64,000 nt of DNA from Mya arenaria. Taxonomy: Eukaryota; Mollusca; Bivalvia; Myida; Myidae. Positions within the stretch are counted from its first letter, which is position 1. The number at the start of each line of letters is the position of its first letter. Below are positions 23,601-31,443 of this stretch, in pieces. Location: NCBI RefSeq assembly GCF_026914265.1, contig NC_069133.1, positions 32,958,817 to 33,022,816 of the forward strand, read 5' to 3'. The notes under the pieces were generated by a model, which was given only the letters and a program-made list of their open reading frames with translations, had not been told where the DNA came from and ran no database searches. The position numbers and the translations under genes were made by a program.

Positions 23601-26600
23601 TGTCTCACCTCCTTCATGGAGTCGACTGTGTTTATGGAGTCGACTGTGTTTTACAAGAGGCCACACGAGAAAGCCAGACCGTCATTCGCCAGTTCCAAAA
23701 CAAAAGGGAAGAGCTTAATGTTTGGGAAGCATTGTTTGAATGCGCCAAAGAAATTGAAGCAGATTTGAGATGTCCCCCGTCTGGCTCAATGCCAACGAAA
23801 CCGGGCAAATCCACCGGCCAATGACCCACAACAGTATTGGCAGCTAGTTATATTTTTTTATACTTTATACCTTTTCCTGGACCCTTGAACAGAAGACATG
23901 GTAGATCTCATGGTTGCAGAGTTAACAAGTGGACCTACCGCAAGGAAACCAGTCCTTCCACAAGGAAGTTAGGCGATGGAAGGTTAGATGGCAGTTGGAT
24001 TCAAGTGATAAACCAAGAAAATGAGTGAAACTGTTGCATCCATGAATCCTGATATTAACCCGGGAATTTCAACAAGTATCCGGTGCTTTGTTTTGACCCC
24101 CACCCCTCTACTACCCCCCCCCCACCCTTAACCCCACCAAAAAATATCCAAAATCTCTCAAACATATCCAGATATTGTTTAAACATCATAATTTGACATT
24201 ACATCCAACTTTTGACAAATTCCCATCTGTGACAAGGTATACGAGTACAAGGTAGACATGACATCATGCCTGCTTAAAATACACACATGTAAACGCCTTA
24301 ACTTTAAACGTCGCCAAGGCGCTTGCTGACTCGGTGTGTAATCACGTGACTCAAAGAGGTTCTCACATGGGTCGATGCAACGCTGTTATTTTAGCCAAGG
24401 ATTGCATTATCAAAATACAAGCACATCTAAAAAATTCACACGTGTAGAAGCAGAAAATGGCAAAGTATTTTATAGGCTAAGAAATATTTGCATGTTATCT
24501 GTCAAAAAAGTTACTTAGTACTAGTAATTAACGTCGCTTGGTGACCCATTTAAGTCCCATGATTCCTCACCTTGAATCTGCGCGAATTAAGCACCTGGGC
24601 AACGTTGACTGAATTTAGTTTGAAAGAAAAACAACAACACCATTTTATCGTGTGTGTTTTTAGCTCAAGGTGAGCTATTGTGATCGCCCTGTGTCAGTCG
24701 TCCGTTGTCAACAATTTGACTGTTAACACTCTAGAGGTCACAATTTTGGCACAATTATAATGAAACTTGGTCAGAATGTTACCCTCAATCAAATCTTGGA
24801 CGAGTTCGATATTGGGTCATCTGGGGTTAAAAACTAGGTCACCAGGTCAAATTAAAGGAAAAACTTGTTAACACTTTAGAGGTCACATTTATGGCTGTAT
24901 CTTCAGGAAACATGGTCAGAATGTTGATAATAATGATATCTAGGTCAAGTTCGAATCTGGGTCATGTACGGTCAAAAACTAGGTCACCAGGTCAAATTGA
25001 AGGAAAAGCTTGTTAACACTCTAGAGGTCACATTTATGACTGTATCTTCATGAAAGTTGGTCAGTATGTTTATATTAATAATCTTTAAGTCAAGTTTAAA
25101 TCTGGGTCATGTGCGGTCAAAAACTAGGTCACCAGTTCAAATCATAGGAAACGTTTGTTAGCACTCTAGAGGTCACATATATGACTCTTTGTTCATGAAA
25201 CTTAGTCAGAATGTATATATTGATTAGCTCTAGGCCAAGTTCGAATCTTGGTCATGTGAGGTCAAAAACTAAGTCACCAGGTCAAATTTAAGGAAACGCT
25301 TGTTAACAATCTAGAGGTCACATTTATAAATGTTTCTTCATGAAAGTTGGTCAGAATGTTTATATTAATAATCTCTAAGTCAAGTTTAAATCTGGGTCAT
25401 GTGCGGTCAAAAACTAGGTCATTAGGTCAAATCATAGGAAACGCTTGTTAGCACTCTAGAGGTCACATTTATAATTGTATGTTCATGAAACTTAGTCAGA
25501 AAGTTTATATTGATTAGCTCTAGGCCAAGTTCTAATCTGGGTTATGTGCGCTCAAAAACTAGGTCACCAGGTCAAATTTAAGGAAACGCTTGTTAACACT
25601 CTAGAGGTCACATTTATAAGTGTATCTTAATGAAAAAGATCCTAATGTCGGTCAGAATGTTTATATTAATAATGTCTAAGTCAAGTTTGAATCTGGGTCA
25701 TGTGCGGTCAAAAACTAGGTCACCAGGTCAAATAATAGGAAAAGCATGTTAACACTCTAGAGGCCACATTTATGACCATATGTTCATGGAACTTGATCAG
25801 AATGTTATTCTTGATGATCTTTAGGTAGAGTTTGAAACTGGGTAATTAGAGGTCAAAAACCAGGCCACAAGGTTAAATCATAGAAAAACTTTGTTAACAC
25901 TGTAGAGGTTACATTCTCTCTTTGATCACCATGAAACTATGTCAGAATATTTGTGTATATGAAGTCTATGTCAAGTTTGAAACCGGGTATCCTGAGTTCA
26001 AAAACTAGGTCACGAAGTCAAATCATAGAAAACATTGTTAAAACACTGTTGATGCCATATTTTCTACTTTATCTATATGAAACCGTTTTGGAATGTACTT
26101 ATTACAGCAAGGTAAGGTTTGCAACTGGGTCATCCGTGATATTAAAAAAATCATCCGTGATATTAAAAAAAAACTTGGTCACTAGGAAGGATCTAAGTAA
26201 TATATTTTTTAATTCCAGCAGGTATAAATGTTTTGATTCCATACTTCATGATTATATGCAGATTTATTGAAAATATAATCTGTAATTTATTACAAACAAG
26301 TTATTTTAAAATCTGTCCATACAAGGGAAAGTTACAGAGCCGGACGGACGGACGGACGGAAGGACGGTGCGATTTTAATATGCCCACCTTCGGGGGCATA
26401 AAAAGTCCTTCCATGATGTAGTCAAAAGTATGTATAACAAGTATTCAATGTTCGTGCATTTTCATGTAGAACAAGTGTTTTAATCACACTCACTGATAAA
26501 ATACATTCTGAATTAAATGAAACAAGTTTCATGTTTATACTCCAACCATAACAAGATCAGAAAATAAAAATGTACAAACAAAGACAAGTATGCATCCTTT

Positions 26601-28014
26601 CTAAGGTAGCAGACCACCAGACTGACATTTCAAATTCTCTAAAACTGTAATACCCTCAACTTTAATATTTAACATGTAGCGTTGACAACTAGTCCTAAAT
26701 TTGTTTTAATTAAGTCCCCTCTCATTGCACTTTCCATCGCCTTGTAAAACACTTATTCCCTCCCCCTGTCACAATTGGCCTCGCCCTGAAAACACTTATT
26801 GCACACTTCAATTGGATCAGGTGAGCAATACAAGGCCTTCAGGGCCCTCTTGTTAAAAAAAAAAAACACGGATTACATACACATATATAGTTGTTGGTAG
26901 GTTTATTAGTTTGTCATACAATTTCAAATTATTGGTGAATTACAATTCCACATTCCACCATCACTAGGCCATTTTGAAAGTATTTGAGCTTTAGCTGTTT
27001 TACATTTGAAGAGCGATGGTATTTATATGGTTATTCTTATAGTGGGGTCCTTCACAAGAAAAGAATATTTTTTTTGTCAGGATTGCCCAACTTTTGACAA
27101 AGCGATGGCGTTAACAGCAAGTATGTGGGCTTTTCAGCAGGCTTTCATATCTACCTTTTAATAATACACTTTGTCACAGATGGGAAATGTTTAGAAATTT
27201 GATGTAAAGTCATTTTATGATGATATACAAAAATCTGGATATTTTTTTAGATATTTTGGATATTTTTTGTGGGCTGTAAGGGGTAGTAGGGGGTGGGGTA
27301 GTATATGGGGTCGGTGGTCAAAACAACGCGCCGGACACCTGTGAGAATTTCTACCGTACTTACCATTCCTCTGACTATGCCGGCATCAACCGCTACTGCT
27401 GAACGGAGCTCAGGGTGAAACACTTCCTGAGGGCAACCAGGCGAACAGGACCCTGCCTGACAGGACTACCGCTGATGCATGTGTATCGGGATGTAAACAT
27501 AGAAATTGATCTTAAACACAGCCCAAAATGGCATCAGAAGTCACTATTTTCATTCTAGGGTTTTCCAAAAAATTAGGTGTGTGGGTGGGCATGCCCCCGG
27601 ACCCCCTAGCGTATTCGCCTAATCCTTGCTTGAACATCGCTTTCGGTCCAGCTACGCGCCTGGTTAGTATGAATATTGAAGCATTTAAAAAACATGTCAC
27701 AGCCAACAGTTGCGAATCCTAATTAATTGCTTTACTGATTAAACTTTTAAAGTCATGAAACTGATTATCGATTATAACTCACCCGGGAAGCCGATATGGC
27801 TGAAGAATATCGTTTCACACTCCGGTGTACATGATACCAGAAACCATATACCAGCGTGGATGCTGGTGTTCCCGGTCCCGTAAACCATCCATCCGGGGGT
27901 GGCCGGCGCCGCACACACGAAGAAGACGCCGGGCACCAATATAATGGCCGCTATTAACATCCGGCGAGCATACCGAGCTATGTCATCTGCTATTCTTTCA
28001 CGTTCGTTTTCCAT
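11463..28014 (-). CDS. Claudin/PMP22-like four-transmembrane protein, copy A (3 coding exons)
   Basis: Coding exons are 28014-27783, 14245-14096 and 11692-11463, joined by phase-1 introns with GT-AG borders, giving 203 residues. Hydrophobic segments lie at about 19-38, 84-103, 113-140 and 155-178. The first extracellular loop shows W42, G55-I-W57, C62 and C66, which is the W-GLW-C-C signature of the claudin/PMP22/EMP superfamily. Family members act in cell junctions or as membrane adaptors; the exact subfamily cannot be told. The start is the ATG at 28014, which aligns with that of copy B. At the 3' end the frame reads to a stop at 11463, but AAATGCAG|GTATAC at 11527/11526 is a good donor, so a further 3' exon replacing the last 20 or so residues is possible. 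Intron 1 is 13.5 kb and full of transposons. Confidence 0.75.
11780..11925. repeat. End of a dispersed mollusc-type repeat
   Basis: Contains the TTCATTTGAATATCTTAAACAG / AGAGTTAAAG style segment and a GCCGCCGCCGCCGACGCC run that terminates many dispersed bivalve repeats. A partly similar segment occurs at 39360-39400. The adjoining 55-bp array appears to be an amplification of this repeat's tail. Confidence 0.4.
11926..12255. repeat. 55-bp tandem repeat, six copies
   Basis: A unit beginning ACGCCACCAAGAATATGACA and ending GAGGACACAACATT is repeated six times (6 x 55 = 330 bp). Only one variant position stretch is evident (GATCAC for GAGGAC in the third copy). Near identity implies recent amplification. 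It lies in intron 2 of claudin-like copy A. Confidence 0.9.
12405..12466. repeat. ACATACGATTCTGT tandem triplet
   Basis: Three successive copies of A(n)CATACGATTCTGTA with period about 21 bp, differing only in the length of the A run. Confidence 0.8.
13394..13931. mobile_element. hAT-like foldback MITE
   Basis: The left terminus CACAGAGGCAGGGTGCGTTG and right terminus (reverse complement CACAGGGGCAGGGTGCGTTG) are inverted for about 50 bp. Internal blocks such as TTATTCTATTATC and GATAATAGAATAA continue the inversion, so most of the element can fold. Flanking octamers ATGTAACC and ATATAACA match at 6 of 8 positions, compatible with an old 8-bp hAT-type target duplication. No coding content; the 71-codon plus frame inside is incidental. 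Confidence 0.7.
14096..14245 (-). CDS. Claudin-like copy A, exon 2
   Basis: 150 nt between TTTCAG and GTAAAT, phase 1 at both ends. It encodes membrane segment 2 and the start of segment 3 (VRIMSC at its beginning, STLGAG at its end). It has the same length and phase as exon 2 of copy B (33799-33948). Confidence 0.75.
14540..15408. repeat. Degenerate AATGGC/ATCGATATGGCGTT repeats with an insertion
   Basis: Loose repeats of AAAATGGC, ATCGATATGGCGTT and similar words run from 14540 to 15408 and resume at 19663-19750, beyond the 4.25-kb transposon, showing that the transposon landed inside this repeat. A block at about 14683-15195, starting GTAAGTAAGTAAATG, has no AATGGC words and looks like a separate insertion of unknown type. 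Confidence 0.5.
15733..18122 (+). CDS. Transposon-encoded CxxC (zinc-knuckle-like) protein, C-terminal part, interrupted
   Basis: The upstream exon begins after an acceptor (TGTCCAG) at 15733 and reads ARDVVRCAECRKPSVVYS. It is interrupted at 15829 by a second transposon, resumes for four codons at 17667-17678, and ends ATG|GTAAGC. The last exon (17796-18122, phase 0, 108 residues and stop) holds YVCGDPM, CCYCG and CKLCHGNGRVAKTWGKKF, i.e. several Cys pairs and a basic tail. I recognise this arrangement from a large family of uncharacterised invertebrate proteins; the biochemical role is unknown and metal binding is inferred from the cysteines. An N-terminal exon is not established: the ATG at 15625 opens only about 25 codons. 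The insertion puts a stop in the exon, so this copy is probably dead unless the insert is spliced out. Confidence 0.6.
15829..17666. mobile_element. 1.84-kb element with GACTTTTCAACCCC subterminal arrays
   Basis: The left end carries eight copies of GACTTTTCAACCCC(TA) within 185 bp. The right end carries seven inverted copies (GGGGTTGAAAAGTC, two of them variant) within about 155 bp. The extreme ends pair as GACTTTTCAACCCCAAG and GACTTCAACCCCAAG. The interior is very AT-rich and shows no credible gene; a 109-codon minus frame at 16192-16521 has no motif. No target duplication is evident. It interrupts a coding exon of the outer transposon. Confidence 0.75.
17796..18122 (+). CDS. Last exon of the transposon CxxC protein
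   Basis: Begins after CATGCAG in phase 0 and stays open for 108 codons to TAA. Cysteine motifs CCYCG and CKLCHG sit about 35 residues apart, followed by a lysine/arginine-rich end. It is downstream of, and not disrupted by, the inner insertion. Confidence 0.7.
   Translation, partial: DALLRRMKEENLYVCGDPMADDSGLVTLRASNCTSDVEIAFYSSGFSKVVPPVCCYCGTEDELLDDNHVYIQDMYTKFSKVRPLCKLCHGNGRVAKTWGKKFIKKRRM
18529..18768. repeat. Two-copy direct repeat, unit about 127 bp
   Basis: TTTTCCAGGAG, CAATTTTGGTGATTT and AAATACTGGAATTT...GATGATTTTCTTTCAAAG recur in the same order at 18531 and 18658. It lies in the 3' non-coding part of the outer transposon; an 89-codon frame further on (18907-19176) is not supported. 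Confidence 0.65.
19768..21562 (-). repeat. 39-bp minisatellite, about 46 units
   Basis: Unit of 39 bp, on the minus strand GATGAAGATGCCGAGGATGA followed by TGGTGCTGCTGTTGATCAA. Read on the minus strand one frame gives the acidic 13-residue repeat DEDAEDDGAAVDQ; another gives LIKMKMPRMMVLL. On the plus strand a His-rich frame is also open. Because 39 is a multiple of 3 and the unit lacks stops, long open frames (up to 510 codons) arise automatically. Higher-order duplications are visible, for example a 78-bp double unit at about 21340-21480. It lies in intron 1 of claudin-like copy A; I regard it as non-coding. Confidence 0.9.
21563..22124. other. No gene recognised
   Basis: AT-rich intronic sequence between the minisatellite and the TTAA-flanked MITE; nothing recognisable. 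Confidence 0.4.
22129..22605. mobile_element. TTAA-flanked MITE carrying a tRNA-like segment
   Basis: Termini AGGGACTGTGTCAC and (inverted) AGGGGCTGTCTCAC are each flanked by TTAA (22125-22128 and 22606-22609), the target type of piggyBac and Kolobok elements. The word CACAGATTGGC just inside the left end is shared with the MITEs at 55.3 and 61.0 kb. On the minus strand, 22333-22256 resembles a tRNA gene (see separate entry). No transposase. Confidence 0.75.
22256..22333 (-). promoter_or_regulatory. tRNA-derived segment with Pol III A- and B-box-like motifs
   Basis: Minus strand: GCCTTTGTAGCCCAGTGAGT gives an A-box-like TAGCCCAGTGAG, and about 45 nt further on GAGTTCAAACCCGG gives a B box. 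Spacing and order match a tRNA 5' half and T-arm. The acceptor ends do not pair convincingly and the anticodon region is unclear, so it is a tRNA-derived SINE-like head rather than a working tRNA gene. Confidence 0.55.
22980..24060 (+). pseudogene. hAT transposase fragment, central part
   Basis: ALIVDESTNKST with the first acidic residue of the hAT catalytic region, then a frame change to YDGAAYMSGK and VHCKTQCLNIVV, RTLCGTRWRNRADAL, and a region (23600-23800) with LSHLLHGVDCVLQEA and WEALFECAKEIEADL typical of the helical insertion domain. At least three frame changes and several stops are present. The N-terminal zinc finger is missing. Most similar in my judgement to ZMYM1/ZNF862-type hAT transposases. 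Confidence 0.7.
24074..27344. mobile_element. 3.27-kb foldback element nested in the hAT copy
   Basis: Long inverted arms (about 24078-24240 and 27170-27338) share TTGTTTTGACC, TACTACCCC-type C-rich runs, AATATCCA and CCCATCTGTGACA. GAATTTCAAC (24064-24073) and GAATTTCTAC (27345-27354) are the probable target duplication. The arm ends resemble the MITE at 13394 (GCGTTGTTTTGAC), so it is probably a non-autonomous hAT-type element. Its interior has been colonised by the array element at 24663-26856. Confidence 0.65.
24663..26856 (-). repeat. Dispersed element with about 144-bp tandem units rich in AGGTCA
   Basis: The ends are AGCTCAAGGTGAGC on the left and, inverted, ACAAGAGGGCCCTGAAGGCC then TCACCTGATCC on the right. 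About ten units of about 144 bp start with GTTAACACTCTAGAGGTCAC (24722, 24868, 25011, 25155, 25302, 25446, 25590, 25748, 25893, 26036). Each unit contains a block near CTAGGTCACCAGGTCAAAT, a direct repeat of AGGTCA with 2-bp spacing (exact at four places). A (GGAC)n run and CTTCGGGGGCATAAA follow at 26340-26403, and the segment 26600-26856 is unique. The same family lies in opposite orientation at 60659-62131. Non-coding. Confidence 0.7.
27348..27530 (+). pseudogene. hAT transposase fragment, C-terminal part
   Basis: Reads ISTVLTIPLTMPASTATAERS, which matches the conserved TAxAERSFS block of the hAT C-terminal dimerisation domain, then after a frame change LMHVYRDVNIEID. It continues the fragment that ends near 24060 (NPGIST), showing where the nested element landed. 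Confidence 0.7.
27783..28014 (-). CDS. Claudin-like copy A, exon 1
   Basis: Encodes the short cytoplasmic N-terminus (IARYARRML shared with copy B), the first membrane segment and the extracellular loop with the GIW and double-cysteine signature. It ends CCGG|GTGAGT in phase 1. Confidence 0.75.
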
Positions 28015-28469
28015 CTCGGCCTGAACACCAACACTCAGGTCAAAAACTTCTAATCCTAACACACAGGTGTTCCCACGTTTACACTTGGTTAAGCATCAGC
28101 TAGTACTAGTGACATCAGTGCATTTGCAAAACATATCCTCTTCTATCGAGGTAATGAGATGAATGGACGACGATATTTGTGAAAGACAACCTGAATATGT
28201 TCTGCATCGCGGTTTTGACGAGTTGTTCTTCTTGTGTATGTAACCCTGCAAACACTCGAGTCTCGGTTTAAATCAAAGCGCGAGGCGCTGAAAGACTATC
28301 TGCGGGCAAATATGTGAGAGTTGCAAATTTTATTTAACTATGGGAATGGGTGAAAAGCACATAAATAAAAGTGAAAAATGTGCCGACAGCGCTTTTGCCC
28401 ACCCTGGGCGAAGAAATTAACATATCTATATCTTTATGGCGTCTTGTGTCATTTTGTTTTTGTAAATGT
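28015..28469. other. 5' flank/leader of claudin-like copy A
   Basis: Region upstream of the ATG at 28014 on the minus strand. No TATA box or clear first-exon donor was identified; a 5' untranslated exon probably lies here but cannot be bounded. Confidence 0.3.
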
Positions 28470-28890
28470 CATTTCAATCGTCGTAATCCCCCATCCTCAT
28501 GTATTTAGTGTTACAATGCATGCCCCATTTCAATCGTTTCTAAAGGTTTTTCGTTGTTCTGATTAGATATCATACGATAGGAAAATGTATATATATATAT
28601 ATCATTTTTTTACAAACAATTTCAGCAATAATTCCATTCAAAATGCACAGCTTAACCTTTATACAATTCAGTCGACGTATCCCCATGTATTTGAAGTTAC
28701 AGTAAATGCTCTTTTCAATCGCGTCTAAAGGTTTTTCGGTGCTTTGATTAGATAGCATACGTTAGACAAATTTTATGAACTTACACGTTTTAATCCTTTA
28801 AGGAAAATGATTTTATTTTTACGAGCAACTTTAGGAATAACACCTTTTAAAATGCAGAGCTTATCTGATGATCGTTTTCCCGCGATGAGG
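28470..28890. repeat. Tandem duplication, two copies of about 190-200 bp
   Basis: CCCATCCTCATGTATTT / CCCCATGTATTTGAAG, CAATCG(T/CG)TCTAAAGGTTTTTCG, TGATTAGATA(T/G)CATACG and AAATGCA(C/G)AGCTTA recur in order in two adjacent copies, about 75-80% alike by eye. Non-coding. Confidence 0.65.
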
Positions 28891-31264
28891 ACAAACATGT
28901 GTTCAGTTAATGTATGTAGAAACTATGTTTAGAATATAGGTCAGTTAATGAAGTTGAAACTATTTTTAGATTATCGGAACTAGTCTGTTTTTATGAATGA
29001 GAATATGATTGTGCTTTTTAAAGTTTATTGATAAATTTAATGGTATTTATGTTTAATATAAGTACCTGTGTAGAAACAGTACTAGTGCTGTTATGAATGC
29101 TTCGTACTCTTTGGATGTTAAACAGGTTTAATCCGAACTACTTTGCTTCACCAAACGTATGCATGACTCACTGTCGTATCAGGGCATGTGTGCTTATATA
29201 AATTGAAAGCCTAATGTCTAAAACTATTCCAAGAACACACCGGAACGAAGCTTTTATGCAAAAATGAAAACATCTCATTAGAAATATAAACGCCTAAAAT
29301 CATAGAATGAATAGTATCTAGTTATTGTGTAGCAGGTAAATTACAATGTATAGTATTTGAAGCATTAGCAATGCTAATCTGAGATACAACTATTTTAACA
29401 CTAAGACAATAATCATATTTGTTTCTTATCTCATAAAAGTCAAATAAAAAATCACCATTACAAATAAGCGTGCTTCAGGGTCACGTGAGGTTTAAATAAC
29501 AAATCCTGCAGGCGATGGGACACTTGCGGTCGGTAATCATTTCTGAAACATCATGGGCTAAACTAGAGTGAATATCAATACTGTATGTTATCTTCCTACC
29601 AGAGCCTCCATTACCTTGACCCTCATTAATCTGATAAATATAACGATCTAAAAATAGTTATATTCTGCTAAAAATAAAACGCCGGGATACATAATTACAG
29701 CGCGGAAATAGCCGAACAAGCAAAAACTCATACTCGGACTGCAACACGACCAATCCATTTGTATGGTTTCGACGTCATTCTGCTAAACATAGAGCGCATT
29801 GAGACAAAAAAAAATGGGTTAAAACGACATGAATAGAAGTAGTTCTTTGGAGTTTGTGGTCTTAAGACTACCTGCGCTCATGCGCAGATAGTCTAAAAAA
29901 AGTGCAAAATGATTTAAATAAAGTACTTTTTTAGCTATTCAACTCTTCTGACATTCGTACGTAGCTTTTCAATTAGGAATGGAATAGTTTATACTTTGTA
30001 TTTCTTAATTTCCCTCGAAATAAATGAATGGAATAAGAAAACAAAGCGATTTTTATTATTTAACAATTACATGCAATAATATAGAACACATTCGATTCAA
30101 TTAATTTCAATGCAACGATATCAAAATACAATGTAGTTAACAAGTAAGAAAAATATGAATGATAGAAAGTATAAATGTGTGAGCATGCCCAGAAAATACG
30201 GTTTGTTTAAATGCAGTACTATACATAAAAAAAATAATATCTCTCATAATTGTTCGGCGGCCATCTTGGACGCCATCTTGGAAAGCAGTGTTGTACCACA
30301 GCTTTCACAAACTTGTTCTACAACTACAATTCCATAAAATGCATGGTCATTACTGGTTATATTGATGTATTGCTGACATCGCCAGGATATGTGTCAGATA
30401 TCCCAACATCACTTCCAGCACTATATATCTAAGTAAATGTAAAACAACGCTTTACATTGAAATATATTTATATACAATGGAATGGCCTTAAATGTAGCTG
30501 GAATTCCTAACAAATGTGTTAAACAGTTTAAATACGGTATATGAATTATATGCATGTATACACAGATATTCCACTGGAGACAGAGTGTTGTACTTTCAAG
30601 TCATAGTCACAAACCGGCTTTTTGAAAACATGAACATGCACATCCCTTCAGGTGTCTAATTATTTGTCAATCGCAGCGTTTTTCTACATATTTTTAAACG
30701 TCCTTTCCTAACCACCAAACAAGTTCGTAACTATCAAGTCGGTATGATCCTAATTTCCGACCCAGACGACATTTCTTGAACCTTTCAATGGGTCTAATAT
30801 TGCTCAATTCACATTTTCATTTAAGCTATAGTGGTGCATCTACGACCTTTTGATCTTGATCTTAATGTCAGACTGCAGTATGTATTCCGCATATCACATA
30901 CGCCAATAATAACATCGTTCCGCATATATACACCCAATATAATCACCGTTCCGCATTTACATACGTCAAATATGCCGTCTCGGATTTCAAATTATTATAT
31001 ATCAATTTTGGAATATCTATTTTCACCTCCCCGCTATCGATTTGTCAAAATGCACCTTAAAATCACCCGTCATCACCCTCGGGACAATGCGAGCCAGGTA
31101 TCCCCTTGTTCGTGTGTGCGGTCCTCTCTGGAATAAAAATGTTCAATTTTTTTTATAGAAATTCTGTATTAAAGATGGAAAAAGACGAAAATTATGTTTG
31201 TAAATACACGCTGTACATTTCGGAGAGGGGGTCAAGTTACAAGATCATTAAACTTGTCTATGCC
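28891..31264. other. Intergenic, no gene recognised
   Basis: Between claudin-like copies A and B. Contains a strong hairpin (29865-29894, separate entry), two CCATCTTGG words at 30262-30284, and three or four degenerate CGTTCCGCATATA(T/C)ACA-type repeats at 30880-30970. Open frames up to 101 codons have no motif. The 3' untranslated region of copy B should lie just below 31265. Confidence 0.4.
29865..29894. repeat. GC-rich hairpin
   Basis: AGACTACCTGCGC, loop TCAT, GCGCAGATAGTCT: a 13-bp stem with one mismatch, standing out in AT-rich surroundings. It is not followed or preceded by a recognisable gene. Confidence 0.6.
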
Positions 31265-31443
31265 TTACATGTATTTTTCAACCATCGTCCACGCGAGAAG
31301 CACACAGACGCCAACCTCCACTGCACTTCCGATCGCCATCATGATGATGGAGTACGGTCCCCGTAGTTCCGACAGCACTTCAGCGTCATCTATGGACGCA
31401 AGGTCGTGGGCGGTTATACCAGTCAGAACGAAACCTAAAACAC
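31265..31443 (-). CDS. Claudin-like copy B, exon 3
   Basis: Begins GVLGFVLTGI after CTCCAG, continues through an acidic loop and segment 4 (GSAVEVGVCVLLAW) to the stop at 31265-31267. Confidence 0.75.

Larger units (their letters stand above)
22786..27662 (+). mobile_element. hAT transposon with decayed transposase, split by a nested element
   Basis: The perfect terminus CAGGCGCGTAGCTG at 22786 is inverted at 27649-27662, and GTTAG directly abuts both ends (22781-22785; 27663-27667), a 5-bp target duplication. Between the ends, hAT transposase motifs are recognisable in order on the plus strand: IVDEST near 22990, YDGAAYMSGKQSGVQACI near 23170, HCKTQCLNIVV near 23250, LCGTRW near 23405, and MPASTATAERS and LMHVYRDVNIEI after 27350. 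The reading frame shifts several times and stops occur, so the transposase is dead. A 3.27-kb element (24074-27344) sits between the middle and C-terminal motifs; without it the hAT element would be about 1.6 kb. Confidence 0.8.
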
